This document shows, in pieces, positions 41,427 through 50,779 of a stretch of DNA of 64,000 bases. Numbering within the stretch: position 1 is the stretch's first letter; every line of letters begins with the position of its first letter. Both the position numbers and the translations under genes were made by a program. Source of the DNA: Tepidicaulis marinus (GTDB taxonomy: Bacteria > Pseudomonadota > Alphaproteobacteria > Parvibaculales > Parvibaculaceae); the NCBI RefSeq assembly GCF_000739695.1, contig NZ_BBIO01000014.1:42801-106800 (forward strand), given 5' to 3'. The notes below the pieces were generated by a model that made no database searches, was not told the origin of the DNA, and worked only from the letters and a program-made list of their open reading frames with translations.

Positions 41427-41514
41427 GCCCTCATTTCCGAGATCGCGCTAGAGAAGCGTTGCCAGACCGGCTAGAGTCCCGTCCAAACAAGAAACAACGG
41501 ACAGGGAGTTTGAC

Positions 41515-42375
41515 ATGGCAGGTCGGCTGAAAGGCAAAGTCGCCATCGTGACGGGCGGCGCGAGCGGCATGGGCAAAAGCACCGTGGAGCTTTTCCTCGA
41601 AGAAGGCGCGAAGGTCGTCGCCGCCGATGTGACGGACCATCTGGGCGAGGAAATGGCCCAAATTCTGGGCCCGGACTTTCTCTATATCCACACGGATGTC
41701 TCCGTCGAAGCGGATATGAAACATCTCGTCAATGAGACCGTGAAGAAATTCGGACGGCTCGATTGCATGTTCAACAATGCCGGCTATGTCGGCGCGCGCG
41801 GCGAGCTTTTCCAAATCGATATGGACGAGTTCGACGAAACGGTAGGTGTGCTGCTGAAAGGCGTGTTCCTCGGCTATAAATACGCCGTGCCAGTGATGAA
41901 GGTGCAAGGATCGGGCTCGATCATCTCCACCGCCTCCGTCGCAGGGCTGCAGGCCGGGTTCGGGCCGCAGCCTTATTCGGCCTGCAAGGCAGCCGTCGCG
42001 CATCTTGCCCGCACGGCAGCGCTCGAGCTGGGGCCGCATAACATCCGCTCGAATGCCATTTGCCCCGGCGGCATCGCCACGTCCATCTTCGGCTCGGCCA
42101 TGGGGCTCGGCTCGCAAGTGGCCGACAAGTTCGGTGAATTCATCAAGCCGCGCCTGGCCAAGATTCAGCCCATTCCGAAGGCGGGGCTCGGCCGGCATAT
42201 CGCCGAAACGGCGCTCTTTCTCGCCTCTGATGCCTCCGAATTCGTGACCGGCCAGGCCATTGCCGTCGATGGCGGGTTGACGTCCGGCCCGATGCATGGG
42301 ATCGGCGCCAGCTTGAACATGGAAGAAGCGGTGGCGGAATTCATGAATTCCGTGCAGGGCGCAGAGCAGTCCTGA
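41515..42375 (+). CDS. Short-chain dehydrogenase/reductase
   Basis: A 286-residue SDR: TGGASGMGKS loop, MFNNAGYVGARG, YSACKAAVAHL catalytic Tyr/Lys, and FVTGQAIAVDGGLTSGP at the C-terminus. The C-terminal extension (~20 residues) is longer than usual. NAD preference is suggested by AADVTDH. The gene has GGGAGTTTGAC before ATG 41515. Substrate unknown; probably an alcohol intermediate of the neighbouring cluster. Confidence 0.9.
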   Translation: MAGRLKGKVAIVTGGASGMGKSTVELFLEEGAKVVAADVTDHLGEEMAQILGPDFLYIHTDVSVEADMKHLVNETVKKFGRLDCMFNNAGYVGARGELFQIDMDEFDETVGVLLKGVFLGYKYAVPVMKVQGSGSIISTASVAGLQAGFGPQPYSACKAAVAHLARTAALELGPHNIRSNAICPGGIATSIFGSAMGLGSQVADKFGEFIKPRLAKIQPIPKAGLGRHIAETALFLASDASEFVTGQAIAVDGGLTSGPMHGIGASLNMEEAVAEFMNSVQGAEQS

Positions 42376-42416
42376 CCGGTTGCAGGATGAAACTCCGGTG
42401 AAACTCTGGGGACCGC

Positions 42417-43004
42417 TTAGCGGATCCCCAGATCCTCGCCCACCACCCCTTCAAGATCGGGCGCATCGCTCCGGCAAACGAAATGCGCCGAGCGTTCATC
42501 GGCCACGTTCCGCGCCACCATATTAGCGTCCGGTGTTTCCAGCGCATCGATAAAGGCCATATGGCAGCTTTCGCCTTCCTCGAATTTCGAGACGACCAGC
42601 ACCTGCCCGTCTGGCAAGGGCTCGATCGCCGCCTGGTGAGAACCGCGATCGACGAAATAGCGCACGATGGTGGCAAAAGGCTGCCCCTCCTCATCAAGCC
42701 GCCATTCCAGCTTGGCGCCAAGGCGGTTGAAGGGGGCAAGCGTCTGGCCATGTGTGCCGGGAAACGCTCCGTCCCGTCCGAAGGCGATATAGAACCGCAA
42801 ATCTCCCTCGCGCAGGAAAATGTCATATCCGGCAATGCCGTCGCAGCGCCAAAGCGCGGAGCCGAATTCCGGCTCTGCTTCCAAAAGCGCGCATTTATCG
42901 AGCGCGATGTCGGAATAAGCGCTTGAGGGCGCGGCCTGAAGCCCGCCGCCCGAGATAAGACATCCAGCAATGATGGCCGCAATGGCCGAAATCTGCTTTC
43001 TCAT
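42417..43004 (-). CDS. Exported protein of unknown function
   Basis: A 195-residue protein with a signal peptide (~1-24, ending GGLQA). The mature domain has four Cys: DKCALLEAE, LWRCDGIAG, ESCHMAF and HFVCRSD. These may form two disulphides in the periplasm. Other segments include YDIFLREGDLRFYIAFGRDG. I do not recognise a named family. The upstream region GGGGTG may serve as its ribosome site. Confidence 0.72.
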   Translation of the reverse strand: MRKQISAIAAIIAGCLISGGGLQAAPSSAYSDIALDKCALLEAEPEFGSALWRCDGIAGYDIFLREGDLRFYIAFGRDGAFPGTHGQTLAPFNRLGAKLEWRLDEEGQPFATIVRYFVDRGSHQAAIEPLPDGQVLVVSKFEEGESCHMAFIDALETPDANMVARNVADERSAHFVCRSDAPDLEGVVGEDLGIR

Positions 43005-43142
43005 GCCCCACCCCTCTTTACCGGCAGTTTAGCGTAGATGGCGGCAACATCCAGAAAGGATTGCAGCCGGGCGAGGGCTAGGGCCGCGCCGCTTTTGCCG
43101 TTAGACTGCCGCCAACCACAGTCAAAATCCGGGGAGAAATCC

Positions 43143-43931
43143 ATGTCGCTCGAAAATACCGTTTCCATCGTCACCGGCTCTGCAACAGGGCTTGGCGCTG
43201 CCGTCGCCATCGGCCTTGCCGAGCGGGGCTCCAAGCTCGTCATCAATTACACCAAGAGCGAAAAGGAAGCGAAGGAAACGGTAGAGGCCTGCAAGGCCAA
43301 GGGCGCGGAAGCCATTCTCGCCCAGGGCGATGTGGGCAATGACGAAGACTGCCAGCGCATCGCAAAAGCCGCGCTCGATAAATGGGGCCGCATCGATGTG
43401 CTCGTCAACAATGCGGGCACGACGCAATTTGCCGATCACGCGAAACTCGATGCACTGGACGCAGATGATTTTCTCAGCATCTACCGCATCAATGTGGTGG
43501 GGCCCTATCAGATGATCCGCGCCTGCGCGCCTGCCATGAAAAAACAGGGCATGGGCCGCGTGGTGAACATTTCTTCCATCGCAGGGGTCACCGGCATCGG
43601 GTCGTCCGTTGCCTATGCCGCCTCCAAAGGCGCGCTCAATACCATGACGCTGTCGCTTGCCCGCTCGCTCGCCCCGGAAATCCGGGTGAATGCGGTTTGC
43701 CCCGGTTTCATCGGCACACGCTGGTTCTCGGACCGCTTCGGGGAAAATCAGTTCAACAGCATCGTCAAACAGCAGGAAGAAACGACGCCCCTGCAGCGCG
43801 CCGGCATGGCCGAAGACATCGCCAAAGCCGTGATCTTCTTTGCCGATGAAGGGGGCGAGCACATTACCGGCGAAACGCTGATCACCGATGCCGGGCTGCA
43901 TCTGGGCTTTGCACCGCTCGCCGCCCGTTAA
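43143..43931 (+). CDS. Short-chain dehydrogenase/reductase (FabG-like)
   Basis: A 262-residue SDR with TGSATGLGAAVA, NNAGTTQFADH, ISSIAGVTG, YAASKGALN and a C-terminal HITGETLITDAG. Start 43143 (MSLENTVSI) has GGGGAGAAATCC ahead. Its stop overlaps that of the convergent hydrolase by three to four bases. Substrate unknown. Confidence 0.9.
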   Translation: MSLENTVSIVTGSATGLGAAVAIGLAERGSKLVINYTKSEKEAKETVEACKAKGAEAILAQGDVGNDEDCQRIAKAALDKWGRIDVLVNNAGTTQFADHAKLDALDADDFLSIYRINVVGPYQMIRACAPAMKKQGMGRVVNISSIAGVTGIGSSVAYAASKGALNTMTLSLARSLAPEIRVNAVCPGFIGTRWFSDRFGENQFNSIVKQQEETTPLQRAGMAEDIAKAVIFFADEGGEHITGETLITDAGLHLGFAPLAAR

Positions 43932-44686
43932 GTGCGCACGGCTTTCTCCAGAAAGCCAAGCACGGCGCGTTTGGTCTGCGCATCGCCGACGGTGCGCATA
44001 TGATCGCGCCGGGGCACGATATGCGCCTGGCCGCCGGGAATGGCATCCGCCAGCGGGCCGGGCGGTCCGGCGAGATCGTCCCGTTCCCCGGCAATGACGA
44101 GAACGGGCGCGGCGACGCGGGAAAGTTCCTGGCGCGTGAAAGGCTCCCGCGCCCGCGCAAAACATGCAGCCAGCGCCTTACGGTCCTGTTTGTTGTGATC
44201 GGCAAAAATCCGGAAGGCCCGCGCCGCCGGGTCCGTGATGCTGGCCGGATCATTCGCTTCCATCGCCGCAATAACGGGCTCGACATGGGACGGCGGCTCG
44301 AAGAGCCGCGCGCCCACCCCGCCTGCGATGAGCGAGCCGAAAAGGCGCGGCGCGTCGCAGGCAAGGCGCAGGCCGATCATCGCGCCCAGCGAATAGCCCA
44401 TGACATGGGGCCGTTTGAGGCCCAGATGCTCGATCAGCCCGGCAAGGTCGCGGGCAAGGAGCGCGGGGCTGTAATCCGCCGGATCGTAGAGCTTGCCGCT
44501 CCTCCCATGGCCGCGCAGATCGAAAAGGATGGTGCGGTAGCCGGCTTCCTGAAGCGCGCTCGTCCAGCCGGGCTCCACCCAATTGGCCAGATGCGTCGAG
44601 GCAAACCCGTGCACGAGAATGATGGCCGGGCCCGCCCCCTCGTCCCGATAGGCGATCCGCACGCCGTCCGATTGAAAATACTCCAT
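43928..44686 (-). CDS. Alpha/beta hydrolase
   Basis: A 252-residue hydrolase: IILVHGFASTHLANW oxyanion region, FDLRGHGRSGKL, nucleophile elbow GYSLGAM, and the C-terminal His segment VPRRDHMRTVG; the acid is probably in ERDDLAGP. Start 44686 follows AAGGAGGCGTG, where a GTG immediately upstream is also possible. It is divergent from the M20 gene. Confidence 0.88.
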   Translation of the reverse strand: MEYFQSDGVRIAYRDEGAGPAIILVHGFASTHLANWVEPGWTSALQEAGYRTILFDLRGHGRSGKLYDPADYSPALLARDLAGLIEHLGLKRPHVMGYSLGAMIGLRLACDAPRLFGSLIAGGVGARLFEPPSHVEPVIAAMEANDPASITDPAARAFRIFADHNKQDRKALAACFARAREPFTRQELSRVAAPVLVIAGERDDLAGPPGPLADAIPGGQAHIVPRRDHMRTVGDAQTKRAVLGFLEKAVRT

Positions 44687-44768
44687 CACGCCTCCTTGAA
44701 ACCGCCCGCTGTGCTGCCGCTGGCAAGAGCTGCCGCCTCCCGCTAGGATAAAGAAAAGGGAGACCCAT

Positions 44769-46025
44769 ATGGCTGATACGAAAGCGCTGAAAAAGCAAGT
44801 CTGCGACATGATCGACGCCATGTCCGGGGAGCTGATCGACATCAGCCATGCCATTCACGCCCGCCCGGAGCTTGCCTTTCACGAACATCACGCGGCCAAG
44901 ACCTTGACCGGCGCGCTGGAGAAAAACGGCCTGCCCGTGACGCGGGAAGCCTTCGGCCTTGAAACCGCCTATGCCTCCGCCTTCGGCAATGGCGGGGCGG
45001 AAGTCGCCATTCTTTCCGAATATGACGCTCTGCCCGGCATCGGCCATGCCTGCGGCCATAATATCATCGCCACCACCGGCCTTGGCGCGGCGCTTGCCCT
45101 TTCCAAGCTGAACGGTGCCCTGCCCGGCCGCGTGCGCTATCTCGGCACGCCGGCGGAGGAAAAAGGCGGCGGCAAGGAACTGATGGCCCAGTTCGGCGCC
45201 TTTGACGGGCTGGATGCCGCCATGATGGTGCATCCGGCGGGCATCAACCTTGCCACCATGCCCTGCATCTGCATTTCGGAAGTGGAGGTCACCTATCACG
45301 GCAAGAGCGCCCATGCCTCCGCCATGCCCCATGCCGGAATCAACGCGCTCGATGCGCTGATCACCGCCTATCAGGCAATCGCGCAATTGCGCCAGCACAT
45401 CCGCCCGACCGAGCGCATTCACGGCATCATCACCAAAGGGGGCGATGCGCCCAATATCGTGCCGGAAGTGGCCCAGGCCGTCTTCTATGTGCGCGCGGCG
45501 AATGCCGAGGAACTTGCCGCGCTGAAAAAGCGCGTCACCGGCTGTTTCGAGGCAGGCGGCATGGCGTCGGGCGCTGGGGTTCAGATCCGCTGGGCGAAGG
45601 CGGATTATCTCGACATGAAAACGAGCTGGCCGCTCGCCAAGGCCTATGAAGAAAACAGCCGCATGTTGGGGCGGGATTTCTTTCCGCTGGAAAAACTCCC
45701 CACCGGCTCAGCCGGCAGCACGGATATGGGCAATGTCAGCCACCGCGTACCCTCCATCCATCCCATGATCGCCTCGGCGCCCGCCCATGTCGTCATCCAC
45801 AATCCGGAGTTTGCCCGCTGGGCGGCCTCGGACCTCGGCGACAAAGCCTGCATCGACGGGGCAAAGGCTCTGGCCATGACCGCCATCGACTTTTTGAGCG
45901 ATCAGGCCATGCAGGCAGAAGCGAAAGAAGGTTTTGCCAAGAGCGCGGAATTTTCCGCCCGCTCCGTCGCCGCCGCCTTCAACCCGGACGGCGTGCAGGA
46001 AATCGGCGGCTGCGGCTGCTGTTAA
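44769..46025 (+). CDS. M20-family amidohydrolase
   Basis: A 418-residue metallopeptidase-like amidohydrolase (AbgB/ACY1L2 group). Metal ligands appear in GHACGHNIIATTG and the Glu pair of GTPAEEKGGG; the dimerisation domain begins near EVEVTYHGKSAHASAMPH. The C-terminus ends CGCC, four residues with three Cys, which is unusual and may be a metal or disulphide tag. It probably hydrolyses an N-acyl or aminoacyl conjugate. Next come two transporters on the other strand. Confidence 0.9.
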   Translation: MADTKALKKQVCDMIDAMSGELIDISHAIHARPELAFHEHHAAKTLTGALEKNGLPVTREAFGLETAYASAFGNGGAEVAILSEYDALPGIGHACGHNIIATTGLGAALALSKLNGALPGRVRYLGTPAEEKGGGKELMAQFGAFDGLDAAMMVHPAGINLATMPCICISEVEVTYHGKSAHASAMPHAGINALDALITAYQAIAQLRQHIRPTERIHGIITKGGDAPNIVPEVAQAVFYVRAANAEELAALKKRVTGCFEAGGMASGAGVQIRWAKADYLDMKTSWPLAKAYEENSRMLGRDFFPLEKLPTGSAGSTDMGNVSHRVPSIHPMIASAPAHVVIHNPEFARWAASDLGDKACIDGAKALAMTAIDFLSDQAMQAEAKEGFAKSAEFSARSVAAAFNPDGVQEIGGCGCC

Positions 46026-46070
46026 GCCGCTGCCGCCGAAGTCCGATCACAGGCCCGATCATAGGCCCGA

Positions 46071-47438
46071 TCAAGGAATGGGCCGCTGGGCGCTTTCCAC
46101 TTCTTCCAGATAGCGCTCTTCCAGGATCTTACGCATTTCCTTCTGCTTTTTCTCGTCGATGGGAAAACCCCACATCAAGAAGGCGACGCTGGCATTGGCC
46201 AGCATCGGAATGCCGACGAAAATATAGGAAAGACGGTTCACGACTTCCGGCGGATTGTCGCCTTGCGGATCGAAACCGACGAGCGCCAGAAGCCAGAAGA
46301 CAACGCCGACGGCGATCGCCGCGCCGGTCTTCTGCGTCAGGGTGAGGAGCGAATAGAAAAGCCCCGTGCGCCGCTCCCCCGTTTCGATTTCATCGAGATC
46401 GCCGATATCGGCCATGATCGAGCGGTAAAGCAGGTTCATCGCCCCGGCATTCACCCCGAGGAAAAAGAGCATGCCACCCGCAATCCAGATATTGCCGTCG
46501 GGAATGAGGAAGACCAGGGGCACGAGGCAGGCATTGAACGTGCCGGACGCCACCGCCGCGCGGTGCTTGCCGAGCGCGCGGGCAAGACGCACCACGACCG
46601 GCACGAAAAGCACGCCTGCCGTGAAATAGAGCAGCAGAAGCAGCGGGATATATTCTTTCAGCCGCCAGTCATATTCCACGATGTAAACGAAGAGCGAGCC
46701 GAGCGAGGCGCCGGAAACGCCGGAAGCGAAATCCGCCGCCGTGACGCGCCGCAGCGGCGCATTGCGCAAAAGCGGCTCCAGCATCTGTTTGACGGACAGA
46801 ACGCCGGGCAGCTTGATGTTGCGCTCCGGCGTGATGGTGACGGCAAAGAAAACCGCGATGGGCAGCATCACGATAACGAACCAGCCGATGGAATTCACCC
46901 TGTCCGCATCCACCGTGTCGGGCGTGCTTAGATAGATCTGCACCAGCGCCACGAGCACCAGCACGATGGGCACACCGGCAATCTGCGCCCCTTCGCGGAA
47001 ACCTTGAATGCGCGAGCGCTCATTATAGTCGCGGTCGAGCTCCGCTCCCCAGGACATGTGGGAAATGGTGAGCATCGTCCAGCCGATATAAAGAAAGATC
47101 ATCCAGCCCGCGAGATAATAGGGCGTGACGGGCTTTGAAGGCAGGAAGACCATATAGGCGGAGAGCATAAGGATCGGTACCGAAAGCGCGATCCAGTGCC
47201 GCCGCCGCCCCCAGCGCGAGGGGTACTTGTCGGACAGGAAGCCCATGACCGGGTCCGTCACCACATCCCAAAGGCGGCAGATCAGAAAGATCGTGCCGAC
47301 CGTGGCAAGGCCGAGCCCCATTTCACCTGCATAGAACTGAGGCAAGAACACCGAAATCGGCACACCGAGCGCCGCAATGGGAACGGCGGGACCTGCATAA
47401 AGCAGCAAACGCCAGTTGGACAGACGGCCTTCATTCAT
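46071..47438 (-). CDS. MFS/GPH-type sugar:cation symporter
   Basis: A 455-residue, twelve-TM transporter of the glycoside-pentoside-hexuronide/MelB type: FLICRLWDVVTDPVMGFLSDKYPSR is the MelB signature (split, with DPVMG), and WGRRRHWIALSVPI follows. The C-terminal end is charged (MRKILEERYLEE). Start 47438 is the first plausible ATG. The 3' end carries a ~12-base repeat, CCCGATCATAGG, three times (46042-46075). It is a paralogue of the next gene, 31 bases apart in an operon, probably importing the cluster's substrate. Confidence 0.9.
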   Translation of the reverse strand: MNEGRLSNWRLLLYAGPAVPIAALGVPISVFLPQFYAGEMGLGLATVGTIFLICRLWDVVTDPVMGFLSDKYPSRWGRRRHWIALSVPILMLSAYMVFLPSKPVTPYYLAGWMIFLYIGWTMLTISHMSWGAELDRDYNERSRIQGFREGAQIAGVPIVLVLVALVQIYLSTPDTVDADRVNSIGWFVIVMLPIAVFFAVTITPERNIKLPGVLSVKQMLEPLLRNAPLRRVTAADFASGVSGASLGSLFVYIVEYDWRLKEYIPLLLLLYFTAGVLFVPVVVRLARALGKHRAAVASGTFNACLVPLVFLIPDGNIWIAGGMLFFLGVNAGAMNLLYRSIMADIGDLDEIETGERRTGLFYSLLTLTQKTGAAIAVGVVFWLLALVGFDPQGDNPPEVVNRLSYIFVGIPMLANASVAFLMWGFPIDEKKQKEMRKILEERYLEEVESAQRPIP

Positions 47439-47469
47439 CCGCAAAACTCATTTTCTTATTGGTTGGGGG

Positions 47470-48894
47470 TTAGTCCGCTGGCGCACCTGTCGGCCGCGGA
47501 TCGACGGTGGCGGCGGTACGCGATCCGATAGCCGCTTCCGCGACATCGAGCGCCCGCGCTTCCAGGATACGGCGGTTTTCCAATTGCTTCGTCTCGTCGA
47601 TGGGAAAACGCCAGATGAGATAGGCACAGGCCAGCGCGATGATAAAGGCAGGCCATACATAAACGGCTTTAAGGCCGGCAATGACTTCCGGTGAGTTTTC
47701 CCCGCCCGCCTGAAAACCGATCAAATCGAGCGCGGCATAGGCGATACCGATCGCCACCGCATGGCCCACTTTGTTCGTCATGGTCAGGAGCGAATAGAAA
47801 AGCCCCGTGCGTTGCTGCCCGCTCTGTACCGCATCATGGTCGGCAACATCGGCCATGATGGAGCGGAAGAGGAACGGCCCTGCCCCCATGTTCACGCCAA
47901 GCGCGATCCAGCAAGCCATGGCCATAGGCACATTGCCTTCGGGAATAAGCAGAATGAGCGGCAGCGTCGCGCCGCTGAAAAGCGCGGAGAAGGCAACGGA
48001 CTTGTGCTTACCGAATTTGCGCGACAAAATCATGATCAGCGGAATGAAGGTCACACCCGAAATGAAATAGACGAGCAGCATCGCATCCGACGCGCTGCCG
48101 AGCTTCAAGGCATCGCTTGCCAGGAAGATGAAAAGCGAGGCCACGATACCGCCGGAAATACCGGAAATGAGATCCACCGCCAGAATGATCTGCAGCGGCT
48201 TGGACGTCGCCAGAAGTTTGACGGCCTGCTTCCACGGCACATGCTGGGGCGGCGGCGTCTTGCGCTCCTTCACGCCGAACACGGCAACCGCCACGGTCAG
48301 GGGCAGCATGATGATAATAAAAAGCCCCATCAGCGTGACTGCGTGGGGTTCGGACTCTTCCGGGAAAATGAGATGCGCAAAGACCGGCAGGGTGAGCACG
48401 AAGACCATGCCCAGAATAAGCGCGATCTCGCGCGCGCCGTGCACACGGCTGCGCTCGTAATAGGCCGGCGTCAGCTCCGCGCCCCAGGATAGGTGCGAGA
48501 TCGTCAGCAATGTCCATCCCACATAAAGAATGAACATCCAGAACATGAGATAGACGCCGTTCACCTCCCCGCTCGGCAGGAAGATCATATAGGCGGAAAG
48601 CATGAGGATCGGCACGGAGAGCACGATCCAGTGCCGGCGCCGCCCCCAGCGCGTTTCGAATTTGTCGGACAGAATGCCGAGCACGGGGTCGGTAAAGACA
48701 TCCCAGAACCGGGCGATCATGAAAAGAAAGCCGACCAGCGCAAGCCCGAGGCCCATTTCCTTCGCATAGAAAGGCGGCAGGTGCACCACGAGCGGCAGCC
48801 CGAGAGCGGAAATGGGAATTGCCGGCAGAGAATAGGAAAACAGCGTAAAGTTTTTCAGCGCATCAGAACGCTCACGGCTGGCAGCCTCGGCCAT
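47470..48894 (-). CDS. MFS/GPH-type sugar:cation symporter (tandem paralogue)
   Basis: A 474-residue transporter with the same layout as its neighbour: FLFMIARFWDVFTDPVLGIL and WGRRRHWIVLSVPILMLSAY. The pair probably arose by tandem duplication and likely serves different substrates. Start 48894 (MAEAASRER) has GGAGGAG upstream. It is the promoter-proximal gene of the two. Confidence 0.9.
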   Translation of the reverse strand: MAEAASRERSDALKNFTLFSYSLPAIPISALGLPLVVHLPPFYAKEMGLGLALVGFLFMIARFWDVFTDPVLGILSDKFETRWGRRRHWIVLSVPILMLSAYMIFLPSGEVNGVYLMFWMFILYVGWTLLTISHLSWGAELTPAYYERSRVHGAREIALILGMVFVLTLPVFAHLIFPEESEPHAVTLMGLFIIIMLPLTVAVAVFGVKERKTPPPQHVPWKQAVKLLATSKPLQIILAVDLISGISGGIVASLFIFLASDALKLGSASDAMLLVYFISGVTFIPLIMILSRKFGKHKSVAFSALFSGATLPLILLIPEGNVPMAMACWIALGVNMGAGPFLFRSIMADVADHDAVQSGQQRTGLFYSLLTMTNKVGHAVAIGIAYAALDLIGFQAGGENSPEVIAGLKAVYVWPAFIIALACAYLIWRFPIDETKQLENRRILEARALDVAEAAIGSRTAATVDPRPTGAPAD

Positions 48895-49227
48895 GCCTCT
48901 CCTCCCTATGGTCCTCCACCCGGCAGCGCCCTTCTGGCGGGGCATATTGCCGAAGCGAAGTATGACAGAATGTCACGGCTCCCATCAACGTTTTTAGGGT
49001 AACGAAGCGTAACAGACAGACAGCCGCCCTGCCCCGCGCACCCAAGCGCCCGAAGCGCCCGGCGGGACACCAGTTTAGGGCTAGGCAGCCGCCTCTTAGG
49101 CCGGTAGGTTACGCCCGTTTCATGCCCCGCAAGAAACGCGTTGCAGGGCTCCGCACCGAAGCTGCCGCGCGGCTTCTGCCCCCAGCGGCTTTATTGCGGC
49201 TGTATTTACGTAAAGACGGGATCGACC
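48895..49227. other. Intergenic region between transporter and zinc-finger genes
   Basis: 333 bases with no gene supported. It contains TGACAGAATGTCA (48963-48975), an inverted repeat 70-80 bases upstream of the transporter start, and TTTACGTAAA (49205-49214), a 10-base palindrome 13 bases ahead of the zinc-finger start. Both are operator candidates of unknown use. Confidence 0.4.
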
Positions 49228-49452
49228 ATGGCCAGCGACCACTCCGTACCGAAATTCGCCAATGATGAAGGTGTTGCCGAAATTCGCATCGGCGCGCGGG
49301 AGTTCGAATGTATGGGCGCTTCCGCCCCCTTCGATCATCCGCATGTCTATCTGGACATGGGTTCGGACGATCATATCGTTTGCCCCTACTGCTCCACGCT
49401 TTACCGTTTCGATGCCAGCCTGAAGCAGGACGAGCAGCAAAACGCGGCATGA
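49228..49452 (+). CDS. Zinc-finger (zf-CHCC, NDUFS6-like) protein
   Basis: A 74-residue protein with the four zinc ligands of the family: FECMG, FDHPHVYLDMG, and CPYC in HIVCPYCSTLYRF. The bacterial family is conserved in alphaproteobacteria and related to a subunit of mitochondrial complex I; the bacterial role is uncertain. Start 49228 is inside the conserved N-terminus and fits the usual ~70 residues. Confidence 0.86.
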   Translation: MASDHSVPKFANDEGVAEIRIGAREFECMGASAPFDHPHVYLDMGSDDHIVCPYCSTLYRFDASLKQDEQQNAA

Positions 49453-49488
49453 GCCTGCGCTCCGGCGGCGCCTGGCGGCACGACGGAT

Positions 49489-50427
49489 TTATTTCGATGC
49501 AGAATGGGTGCGCACTTGCTTGCCGAGCGAGTCGATTATAGCCCGCTGACTGTCAACCTCTTCGCGCAGTTCCGAAAGCTCAGCTTGCTGCGCCCGCATC
49601 TGGCCGGTGGACCGCTCCAAAGCTTGTTCCAGACGCTGTTTTTCGGCCAGATCTTCCATCATCAGGTAGATGGCCTGCTGGCCGTCATAGTCGATATTCA
49701 CGGCATAAACATGCACGCGGAAGCTGCGGCCAGCTGAATCGCACATGGCAATCTCAGTGCCGTCATCCTCATCGCCGCCATTGGCAAGCAATGCCATAAG
49801 CCGGTCATAGTCCGCCGGCTGCGGCACGAAAACGGAGAAGCGGCGCTTGGAAAGCTCGGTCGGCGTCAACCCGAAAAGAGCGCCTGCCCGCCTATTGGCA
49901 AAAAGCACGCGCCGCGCGCCCGGTTCGACGACAAGCACCGGATAAGGCGCGACATGGAAAAGCGCATCGTGCCGCATTGCCAATCGCCGGGCCGCCCGCA
50001 AGGTCATTTCGTGATCGCGCCGTTCCATCGAGAGCGATTCTTCGGTCGAGGCAAGGCTGGCCGAGGCCGATTTATAGTCACGCTCAAGTTCCGCCAGCCG
50101 GGCCCGTGTCCGGCGCTGCCCGGCAAAAAGCCAGATCGCCGAGAGAAAACACAAGAGCCCCATCAAGCTGGCGCCCACGGCAATGGTCGCAGCCAGAGCG
50201 AAGCCGGCTTCCATTTGCGTTTCAGCGCCCGCCATCCAGAGCCAGATACCTGCGCCGCCCGAAATGAGGAGGCCCCACAGGACCACCCCGCCGGCCATCA
50301 GACCGGGCATGTAACCTTCATCCTCTTCCAGGGCCGGAGGTTCGGGCCGGTCCCTTTTGGACGATGCGGAGGGCTTCTCTGGTACATCCAGATAGTCCGG
50401 GGTGTTGTAAGATGCTTGTGTACGCAT
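49489..50427 (-). CDS. Membrane-bound PAS-domain protein
   Basis: A 312-residue protein: a disordered N-terminus, then two TM helices (residues ~41-60 and ~70-95, GGVVLWGLLISGGAGIWLWM and ALAATIAVGASLMGLLCFLS), a coiled coil (ARLAELERDYKSASASLAST), one PAS domain (VAPYPVLVVEPGARRVLFAN), and a second C-terminal coiled coil. No kinase, cyclase or DNA-binding domain follows. It is thus a sensor or adaptor and needs a partner. Start 50427 (MRTQASYN) is chosen over upstream non-ATG codons. The promoter region carries an 18-bp palindrome. Confidence 0.8.
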   Translation of the reverse strand: MRTQASYNTPDYLDVPEKPSASSKRDRPEPPALEEDEGYMPGLMAGGVVLWGLLISGGAGIWLWMAGAETQMEAGFALAATIAVGASLMGLLCFLSAIWLFAGQRRTRARLAELERDYKSASASLASTEESLSMERRDHEMTLRAARRLAMRHDALFHVAPYPVLVVEPGARRVLFANRRAGALFGLTPTELSKRRFSVFVPQPADYDRLMALLANGGDEDDGTEIAMCDSAGRSFRVHVYAVNIDYDGQQAIYLMMEDLAEKQRLEQALERSTGQMRAQQAELSELREEVDSQRAIIDSLGKQVRTHSASK

Positions 50428-50516
50428 CACCCTGACCAATCCATGAACTTGCCTTTTCAGGCATAGAGGCAGCGTCTTAAAAAACCACGCCTTATCCTCA
50501 TCAATTTCAGTTAAAA

Positions 50517-50534
50517 TTGAAACAATTGTTTCAA
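50517..50534. promoter_or_regulatory. Perfect 18-bp palindromic operator candidate
   Basis: TTGAAACAATTGTTTCAA is a perfect palindrome about 90 bases ahead of the PAS gene start and 22 bases ahead of the possible small ORF at 50556. It resembles a TetR-type operator in form. The rest of 50440-50779 shows no other recognisable element. Confidence 0.6.
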
Positions 50535-50555
50535 CATACCCGGAGCCGGCTTTCA

Positions 50556-50660
50556 GTGAACGCCGCCGCCCCGGAAAAGATCCCTGAATTGCGCAATCTG
50601 CGAATTCGCCAAAAAAGCGGGCAAAAGCAAGAAGACGCGTTTCGTCCGCCCAGGGAGTAA
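50556..50660 (+). CDS. Possible 34-residue small basic protein
   Basis: A GTG-start frame, MNAAAPEKIPELRNLRIRQK..., ends at 50660. It is charged (many Lys/Arg/Glu), has no membrane segment, and follows GGAG by 11 bases. Expression directly downstream of the 18-bp palindrome would fit, but length and composition alone cannot prove it. Confidence 0.25.
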   Translation: MNAAAPEKIPELRNLRIRQKSGQKQEDAFRPPRE

Positions 50661-50779
50661 GTCATACAAACATGGCAAAATGAGGGTGTATGGGAGATGA
50701 ATGGCGGCGCGCGTGCGCCGGGGCTGCGTCGTTCTACCGCAGTCTTTTAATGGTGCGGATTAGCCGGTAATGACGCGAA

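Noticed and set aside
46042..46075. Threefold CCGATCA repeat at the end of the M20/transporter gap
   Set aside because: Too short and partly coding to be called a functional repeat; noted only in the transporter entry.
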